Shown here piece by piece: positions 59,622 to 64,000 of a stretch of DNA of 64,000 nt (within the stretch, counting starts at the first letter, position 1; the number at the start of each line of letters is the position of its first letter). This DNA comes from Paludibacterium denitrificans. GTDB lineage: Bacteria; Pseudomonadota; Gammaproteobacteria; Burkholderiales; Chromobacteriaceae. The DNA lies in the NCBI RefSeq assembly GCF_009707705.1, contig NZ_WLYX01000001.1, forward strand, positions 2,914,001 to 2,978,000. The letters are read 5' to 3'. The notes under the pieces were generated by a model that saw nothing but the letters and a program-made list of their open reading frames with translations, had not been told where the DNA came from and did no database searches. The translations under genes were made by a program, and so were the position numbers.

Positions 59622-60216
59622 GGGGTCTCCGATGCTTGAGTGTGAAACGTGATCAAGCTGTCAAACTTCGCTTCCAGCGCGCCGCACCAGGCGCCGTAAT
59701 CACTGGCGTGAGCCAGGATGTCTTCTGGTGATAACCCGGCACCGGGGCTGCTTGATCGGCTTTTGCAGCATCTCCGGGCTGGGTTTCGGGCAGACCCGGA
59801 TCACCTGCGGTTCCGTAGCCGAGTTCGGCTTGGTAGAGGCGCAGGCTGACAGGGCCAAGGCCAGTCCAATGCTGACCATCCATGCGTATCGCATCGGGAA
59901 TCCTTTGCTTGAGTTGTTGCTGTTTGGCTTTGAGCTGGCTTTCTGTGGCCAGCAAGGTGACGCCTAACTGGTGAGCCAGCTGGGCGTACTTCTGGGTATC
60001 GGAAGCCGCCTTGGCCAGTTCGCGGGATTTGGCCTCAGCCTTCTGGCGCAAGGTCGACTCGTAATCCGCCTTTTGCTTGTCCAGCTTGGCTTGCCAGTCA
60101 TGTGCAGCCGCTTGATAACCGGTGTGGTAGATGCCATAGCCAACACCAGCGAGAACGGTGACGATGGCCAGCGGTTTGACCCACCACGGCAGCAGGGAAA
60201 CGGAAGGAATATTCAT
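59618..60216 (-). CDS. Rz-like i-spanin
   Basis: About 199 residues, start MNIPSVSLLPWWVKPLAIVT with one N-terminal TM anchor (LAIVTVLAGVGYGIYHTGYQ), followed by a periplasmic coiled coil (DKQKADYESTLRQKAEAKSR, YAQLAHQLGVTLLATESQLK). After a one-C repair near 59745 the frame continues SPEDILAHASDYGAWCGALE and ends at 59618. Inner-membrane half of the spanin complex that fuses inner and outer membranes at lysis. Rz1 is nested within. Confidence 0.8.
59700..59894 (-). CDS. Rz1-like o-spanin lipoprotein, nested in Rz
   Basis: 64 residues in a different frame inside Rz: MRYAWMVSIGLALALSACAS has a lipoprotein signal with lipobox LSAC; the mature part is Pro/Lys-rich (PQVIRVCPKPSPEMLQKPIK). A nested Rz1 is classical in lambda-like lysis cassettes. 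Confidence 0.8.
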   Translation of the reverse strand: MRYAWMVSIGLALALSACASTKPNSATEPQVIRVCPKPSPEMLQKPIKQPRCRVITRRHPGSRQ

Positions 60217-60480
60217 GCTGTCTGGTCCTTGTCGGCTTGCAGGTCGGCAAGCAATTGCCGCGTCGCTCGACTGATGTACCACCCGGCTCACAGCAGACAG
60301 AAAGCCAAACACCGTCGACAGGATGGCAAACGGCATCGGAGAAAGCGCGGCCTGCCAAACCGGCAGCAGATCGGTGCCGGTTTGCAGTAGAACTGTGATC
60401 AACCCACACATCGCGGACAGCAGCGCAAAGCGGATGGACCACAGGCGGTGCCAGACTGGGGCGATTGGATCGAAGCGCAT
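60213..60480 (-). CDS. Holin-like membrane protein
   Basis: About 89 residues: MRFDPIAPVWHRLWSIRFAL then two TM helices (ALLSAMCGLITVLLQTGTDL, LSPMPFAILSTVFGFLSAVS) and a polar end that, after a frameshift at about 60265, reads TRQLLADLQADKDQTA. Lies between endolysin and Rz, overlapping both by 4 bp. Confidence 0.7.
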
Positions 60481-61006
60481 CACACGCCCCCCAAAATCTT
60501 GCCGGACAGTGGCTTCATGCCTCCCTTGATCCAGTCTGCGACGGTGAAGCCGGGGCAAGTCTTGAGCCATTCGTTGGGTTCGATGGTGCCGTCGTGGTTT
60601 TTGTCGGGCGACAGATCACGGTGGCCAACAATCCGCGCGGCCGGATACTTCGCCGCCAGCGCTTTGATCAGGCTGGCCAACGCCTGCCATTGCAGCAACG
60701 TGAATTGATCGGTCCCGACCATGCAGACGCCGATAGAGTTGGCGTTGAAACCGGACACATGAGCGCCGATTTCATCCAGGCCACGGCCGGTCGACTTGCT
60801 GCCATCGGTATCCAGTACAAAGTGGTAGCCAATGGCTTTTAACGTGGGGTTAAACGCGCCGACAGCGGCTTAAGCTGACGGTGAAAACCTCGGGTACTGT
60901 GCCAAACGTCAATGGTGGTGGCGGCCGTCTGACCATTCTTGGCCAGCTGCTTGCCATTCGGGCTGGCCGAACAGTGGATGACGATCAAGTTGATAGCGCG
61001 GGGCAT
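60480..61006 (-). CDS. Endolysin, N-acetylmuramoyl-L-alanine amidase (Amidase_2)
   Basis: About 175 residues. Start at 61006 (MPRAINLIVIHCSASPNGKQ) behind AGGAGG. Zinc/catalytic motifs: VIHCSAS (His), GYHFVL, VCMVGTDQFTLLQWQALASL, GHRDLSPDKNHDGTIEPNEW, KTCPGF. A T7-lysozyme-type amidase. Break at 60868-60875 (GCTTAAGC for GCCGGC; expected FHRQPAAVGAFNPTLKAIG). No signal peptide, so export by the holin is expected. Heads the lysis transcript behind box copy 4. Confidence 0.9.
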
Positions 61007-61013
61007 CATGCCT

Positions 61014-61034
61014 CCTCATGCTGAAAACATGAGG
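61014..61034 (-). other. Leader hairpin of the lysis transcript
   Basis: CCTCATG / CATGAGG stem, loop CTGAAAA, directly before the endolysin Shine-Dalgarno sequence, which it partly includes. Confidence 0.6.
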
Positions 61035-61068
61035 GCTATCGTAGGGATTCAGGCCGGGAGAGCGGATT

Positions 61069-61084
61069 GGGAAGGGGTTCGGTA
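61069..61084 (-). promoter_or_regulatory. Late-promoter-type box, copy 4 (lysis genes)
   Basis: GGGAAGGGGTTCGGTA on the plus strand, 63 bp upstream of the endolysin start, right after the terminator of the middle operon; equivalent to Mu Plys. Confidence 0.65.
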
Positions 61085-61090
61085 AAAACA

Positions 61091-61113
61091 AAACCCCGCT
61101 GGGTGGCGGGGTT
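61091..61113 (-). terminator. Rho-independent terminator of the middle operon
   Basis: AACCCCGC / GCGGGGTT stem, followed on the minus strand by TTTGTTTTT; ends transcription from mor/DUF2511 just before the late box. Confidence 0.8.
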
Positions 61114-61122
61114 GGATGGCGG

Positions 61123-61560
61123 TTACTTACAAAGGCTCTGTGCTAGATCGAACAATGGAGACAATGGCTTTTTGGGAGGTCCATAGTAATTGCCACTCGC
61201 GTCGTAAAATGATGGATCAGGCGGTTGTACGGCAACAATCGGATCAATGCTTCCATACTGCGAGATGCCAAATCCGTTGATGCCGTATTTTTTACCAGAG
61301 TCATCCGTGAAGACCAGCGTGTCGCCGCCGCGTTCGCACGATACCCATCCATGGTCGACAGTTAGAGGCCATGCCTGTTTCATCTGTTCTGCAGATACTT
61401 CGATCCGATTGGATGGACCACTATTAGCGACTGTCTCTGATGCTTGAAAGCTGCCATTTCTTTGGTATTGCAGTATCGCGCCGATAATAAAAATAGCGAA
61501 AAGGATGACCAACAGTACCTTGATCCTCCTTGTACTTGTGTCAACCTCAACCATTTTCAT
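61123..61560 (-). CDS. DUF2511-type (YebY-like) anchored protein
   Basis: 145 residues: MKMVEVDTSTRRIKVLLVIL with a TM anchor (VLLVILFAIFIIGAILQYQ), then QMKQAWPLTVDHGWVSCERG, LVFTDDSGKKYGINGFGISQ, YGPPKKPLSPLFDLAQSLCK. The W-P-L-T-V-x-x-G-x-V-x-C and Y-x-I-N-G pattern is that of DUF2511. More AT-rich than its neighbours; likely a moron in the middle operon, following mor by 3 bp. Confidence 0.7.
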   Translation of the reverse strand: MKMVEVDTSTRRIKVLLVILFAIFIIGAILQYQRNGSFQASETVANSGPSNRIEVSAEQMKQAWPLTVDHGWVSCERGGDTLVFTDDSGKKYGINGFGISQYGSIDPIVAVQPPDPSFYDASGNYYGPPKKPLSPLFDLAQSLCK

Positions 61561-61563
61561 CTC

Positions 61564-62019
61564 CTAAAAAAGCTGACCTTGGGGGACGTTATCAGGCAGC
61601 AGCTCGTCGGCCTTGCTCAAAATCTCTTCGATCCGGCGGTCACACAGTTTGAACTTTGGCACCAGTATATTATTGACGGTGGCATTATGTCCCAGCTCCC
61701 GGCAGTGTCTGTCATAGTCTGCCCGGATCTCTGCATCACGTAGCGCCCGCAACGCGGCGGCGCATTTCGGTACGTATAACCGCGTGTTCCCGTAGTGTTT
61801 GGTCAGTGTTCGGGCTGCATCCACTCCCACCACCTCAGCCAGCGCCGAAAAATACTGGCCTTCCTGCCGGGCGGTTTTAGGAATGGGGAAATGGGTGCCG
61901 CCCAACAGGTCGACCAGCTTCATGGTCATGGGCAGGCTGATCAGCCGCACCAGTTCACGGGCGTTTTCCGGCAGCAGGTGCTGGGCACGCAGAATCGCGT
62001 CCTCTCTTACTTTTCCCAT
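61564..62019 (-). CDS. mor: Mor-family middle-operon transcription activator
   Basis: 151 residues: MGKVREDAILRAQHLLPENA, LISLPMTMKLVDLLGGTHFP (Mor/C dimerisation part), YFSALAEVVGVDAARTLTKH, ALRALRDAEIRADYDRHCRE and a C-terminal helix (KLCDRRIEEILSKADELLPD). Mor activates the phage middle promoter, from which the late activator C is made. No separate C gene is visible downstream in this window, so this protein may itself drive the four late boxes. Confidence 0.8.
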   Translation of the reverse strand: MGKVREDAILRAQHLLPENARELVRLISLPMTMKLVDLLGGTHFPIPKTARQEGQYFSALAEVVGVDAARTLTKHYGNTRLYVPKCAAALRALRDAEIRADYDRHCRELGHNATVNNILVPKFKLCDRRIEEILSKADELLPDNVPQGQLF

Positions 62020-62438
62020 GCTTCAGTTCCTTTACCATGGCGGCGGGCATCGATTTCCAGCCCGATCATCAACCGGCGCAGCTGGTCATCATCCAGCCAT
62101 GCCACCTTCTCAACCTTGAACATGCGGAGCGCCATTCCATCGGCGTAGTCCCATGGCCGTTTCTGGTCAGCCAGCAGAGCCTCAACCTTGGCCATGTAGC
62201 GCTCGCGGTCATCTTGGGGCGTGGGACGTTTACCGATATTTCGCGCGGTCTTTTGCACAAATCCAAGGCGCTTCATTTCGGCCAGTACGTCATCCAGTTG
62301 CTGCAGGGTCAGCTTGGTACTGCTGGTCTTGCCTTCGGCCAGACGGGCGAGCATGGCCCGATAGCTGTCATCCGCCATCTGCAGCTGCTGCTTGGCGATA
62401 TGAATCTTGGAGATCATCGCCTTGCGTCTATCGGTCAT
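62007..62438 (-). CDS. gemA: GemA-family protein (Mu gp16, DUF1018)
   Basis: 143 residues from ATG 62438: MTDRRKAMISKIHIAKQQLQ, MADDSYRAMLARLAEGKTSS, KLTLQQLDDVLAEMKRLGFV, WDYADGMALRMFKVEKVAWL, DDDQLRRLMIGLEIDARRHG. A clear GemA match; the Mu protein changes host gene expression and gyrase-linked processes. Overlaps mor by 13 bp. Confidence 0.9.
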   Translation of the reverse strand: MTDRRKAMISKIHIAKQQLQMADDSYRAMLARLAEGKTSSTKLTLQQLDDVLAEMKRLGFVQKTARNIGKRPTPQDDRERYMAKVEALLADQKRPWDYADGMALRMFKVEKVAWLDDDQLRRLMIGLEIDARRHGKGTEAWEK

Positions 62439-62459
62439 TGTTCTTCTCCTGGTCAAACT

Positions 62460-62547
62460 CAATGCACGCGTGACCGGCCATGCCGAGCTTTATCAGAGGA
62501 CGGCACCCCAGTAAGTGGATCGGGGCTGGCCGGTCACGGCTGCATTG
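62460..62547. repeat. Long imperfect inverted repeat upstream of gemA
   Basis: Arms CAATGCACGCGTGACCGGCC (62460-) and GGCCGGTCACGGCTGCATTG (-62547), 21 nt with two mismatches, loop about 46 nt. Lies between gemA and the DUF7694-like gene (62439-62596), where I find no other gene. Confidence 0.6.
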
Positions 62548-62596
62548 AGGGTTAAAACACGTTGCGGAGCCTGTAACGCAGGCTCGACACCGGGTT

Positions 62597-63007
62597 CTAA
62601 GTGGTACTACTTCGTCGCCAGATGAAATCCAATTCGCTAGGGAGTACCCATAAGTGCCGCATGTTTGCCACATTCACGACATCGCCGATTCGCGGGTATA
62701 CCTCAATAGCATCGTTGCTGCCGTAGCCGACTCCATCCTTGATGTCCTGCAGCTCCTCCCAACTAATGCCATCGATCCAATGGCCATCGTTTCCCAGACA
62801 AGTACGGCACACAGACAGGCGCACAATGTCGTTCGGCTCGGCATAAAGCTGCACCATGAAGTCCTTGCTCCAGTAGACCGCGAAGGGGAAATTCCTCCCC
62901 TTGATTTCAGGCCACCGATCACGCGGGGCGGGTGTCAGTACGGCCGGTAGCGTAGCTACTAGCTCACGGTTTGCTTTTTGCCGTGCTCGTCGTTGTTCTC
63001 GGTTCAT
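62597..63007 (-). CDS. Conserved phage protein (DUF7694-like)
   Basis: 136 residues: MNREQRRARQKANRELVATL, RDRWPEIKGRNFPFAVYWSK, DFMVQLYAEPNDIVRLSVCR, GNDGHWIDGISWEELQDIKD, YPRIGDVVNVANMRHLWVLP. A conserved accessory protein in the early/middle region of transposable phages; function unknown. Confidence 0.7.
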   Translation of the reverse strand: MNREQRRARQKANRELVATLPAVLTPAPRDRWPEIKGRNFPFAVYWSKDFMVQLYAEPNDIVRLSVCRTCLGNDGHWIDGISWEELQDIKDGVGYGSNDAIEVYPRIGDVVNVANMRHLWVLPSELDFIWRRSSTT

Positions 63008-63016
63008 GCGGCACCA

Positions 63017-63725
63017 TCAAGAAAGTTGCGGGGTATGACCCAAGGACAGGGGTGTGTCAGCCGCTCCGCCAACTCCATGGTTAAGCTGGGCATCCTTGCC
63101 AGACTGATAACCGGCGTAATGTGCATTGTCATCACCACTACGGAGGCTTTTCCCGGCCTGACGGTCACGGGTGGCCAGACTCTCCAGATCCGCGTACTCC
63201 TTGGCCATGTAGGCTTTCAGAGCATCGGTATTGCGTTGGCTTCCAGCAAATTTGGCGATCTTGCTGGCAACAGCATTCACCCAGCCTTCACAAAACAGAT
63301 CAGCGCGACGGATACGGCTGGCGGGAATAAGTCGCTTGCATTCCCGTTTCTGATATTCAGCACGGGCTTTCTTGAGCTGACGCAGCAGCACTTTGTATGC
63401 GTAAGTGGCTATCTCTGGCGCAGGGCCATAGCCGATGAAGGTCCAATAGCCTGCAGACAGCGACCGGTTGAAGACAATTTCGCAACCAAAGGACTCTCCC
63501 ACGGTGACGGCCAGCCAGCTTTCCCACTACACAGGCTTGGACTTGGCGCTAAGCCTTTACATGGTCTTTGCACACTTCAGACATCAGGATGTCGTCGTCT
63601 TCGACGCCAAACTTTTCCATCAGGGCTTGAGCCTGGCGCAGGGCGGCAGCGGCTTCATGCTCGTTGGCGCTCTTGGCCAGTGCCGGGCATTTTTTGATCT
63701 TTTCGATTGCGGACTTACGGTCCAT
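63017..63725 (-). CDS. DUF2786 protein
   Basis: About 236 residues. Start MDRKSAIEKIKKCPALAKSA at 63725; NEHEAAAALRQAQALMEKFG is the DUF2786 hallmark; then VTVGESFGCEIVFNRSLSAG, WTFIGYGPAPEIATYAYKVL, RECKRLIPASRIRRADLFCE, CEGWVNAVASKIAKFAGSQR. Breaks: 63548-63554 (GCTAAGC for GCCGGC, expected HVKAGAKSKP) and an in-frame TAG at about 63530. DUF2786 genes are usual in the early region of transposable phages. Confidence 0.82.
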
Positions 63726-63973
63726 CACTCGTCCTCCTCTTCATCCGTGCAGGGCGTAACGCTGAAGGGGAGTTCCCCTAGTTGGGACAATGCGATTTGC
63801 AGGCCGACACGCATACCTTTGGCAATGTCGCTACCGGCTTTGATTTCAATGTCAGCCAGCTTGATGTCGGCTTCTGGGTGATCCACGATGACTTGCAAGT
63901 TGGCAACACGGGATGCGTGCCAGCTTTGAAGCTGCTTGGTGAATTCAATTACTTCGGGGTCGAAAGTTTGCAT
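63725..63973 (-). CDS. Small acidic phage protein
   Basis: 82 residues from ATG 63973 behind AAGGA: MQTFDPEVIEFTKQLQSWHA, SRVANLQVIVDHPEADIKLA, DIEIKAGSDIAKGMRVGLQI, ending in an acidic tail (TPCTDEEEDE). Overlaps the DUF2786 start. Function unknown. Confidence 0.65.
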   Translation of the reverse strand: MQTFDPEVIEFTKQLQSWHASRVANLQVIVDHPEADIKLADIEIKAGSDIAKGMRVGLQIALSQLGELPFSVTPCTDEEEDE

Positions 63974-64000
63974 TGCTGTCCTTTGGCTGCTCATCAGTAC

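Larger units (their letters stand above)
31852..64000 (-). mobile_element. Mu-like transposable prophage, late half (left terminus approximate, right end outside window)
   Basis: Gene order gemA, mor, lysis genes, DUF2730, gp26, DUF3486, terminase, gp29 portal, gp30 MuF, virion morphogenesis, protease, decoration, capsid, gp36, gp37, tail matches transposable phages. The tail has tube, chaperone and a 1194-residue tape measure without sheath or Mu-type contractile baseplate genes, so it is probably siphovirus-like as in the B3/D3112 group. Transposition genes (Ner, MuA, MuB) should lie beyond 64000. The prophage terminus is somewhere between 31,850 and 32,000; I cannot place the exact TG end or the 5-bp target duplication without the other end. 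All structural genes seem complete once consensus breaks are allowed for. Confidence 0.9.

Overview
The window is a piece of a betaproteobacterial chromosome, most likely from the order Neisseriales. The evidence is gene content and order: gyrA-(thioesterases)-serC-pheA-hisC, tyrS-M23 peptidase-anmK, dapF-DUF484, and recJ next to an rpfE-like gene. It falls into two halves. Positions 1-31.8 kb are core chromosome. From about 31.85 kb to the right edge runs the late part of a Mu-like transposable prophage, read right to left on the minus strand. Its transposase, repressor and right terminus lie outside the window.

Core half: rmuC (cut by the left edge), recJ, rpfE-like, tyrS; M23 peptidase, anmK, ftsK, hemH; two paralogous periplasmic amino-acid-binding lipoproteins; enoyl-CoA hydratase, a DUF4442 protein and a TetR regulator with a perfect palindromic operator; dapF, DUF484, a small membrane protein; DAHP synthase, elbB, a membrane protein, hisC, LOG, pheA, O-methyltransferase, serC, two thioesterases and gyrA; a polar amino-acid permease with its binding protein; a very basic secreted protein; tRNA-Thr. 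The aromatic and serine/histidine genes plus gyrA form a long minus-strand run with short or overlapping junctions.

Prophage half, in transcription order (right to left): gemA and mor (middle operon), a DUF2511 gene, then four blocks. These are lysis (endolysin, holin, Rz/Rz1, an Acb2-like protein, a DksA-like zinc finger, DUF2730, wHTH, terminases, portal, MuF, virion morphogenesis), head (protease/scaffold, decoration, gpE-type capsid, Com-Dam), tail (gp36, gp37, tube, chaperone, tape measure, hub and baseplate-like proteins) and fibres (collar plus a seven-repeat propeller-like fibre, assembly protein). A 15-16 bp box followed by a leader hairpin precedes four of these gene sets, at positions analogous to Mu late promoters. 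Several plus-strand or atypical genes look like morons.

Three genome-scale patterns stand out. (1) The 10-mer GTTGGCCGAA occurs 23 times in the core half, on both strands, and not at all in the prophage half, as a DNA-uptake-type sequence would. (2) The hexamer GCCGGC is almost absent, and where protein homology predicts it the sequence instead reads GCTTAAGC, GCTTAGC or GCTAAGC, breaking more than 20 genes. A second error class drops or adds one or two bases at CCWGG. The pattern is best read as systematic consensus error at modified bases, so most interrupted genes here are probably intact in the cell and imply GCCGGC- and CCWGG-modifying enzymes elsewhere in the genome. (3) GyrA carries Leu at the position equivalent to E. 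coli Ser83. Gene coordinates below join fragments across these breaks; break positions are given in each entry.
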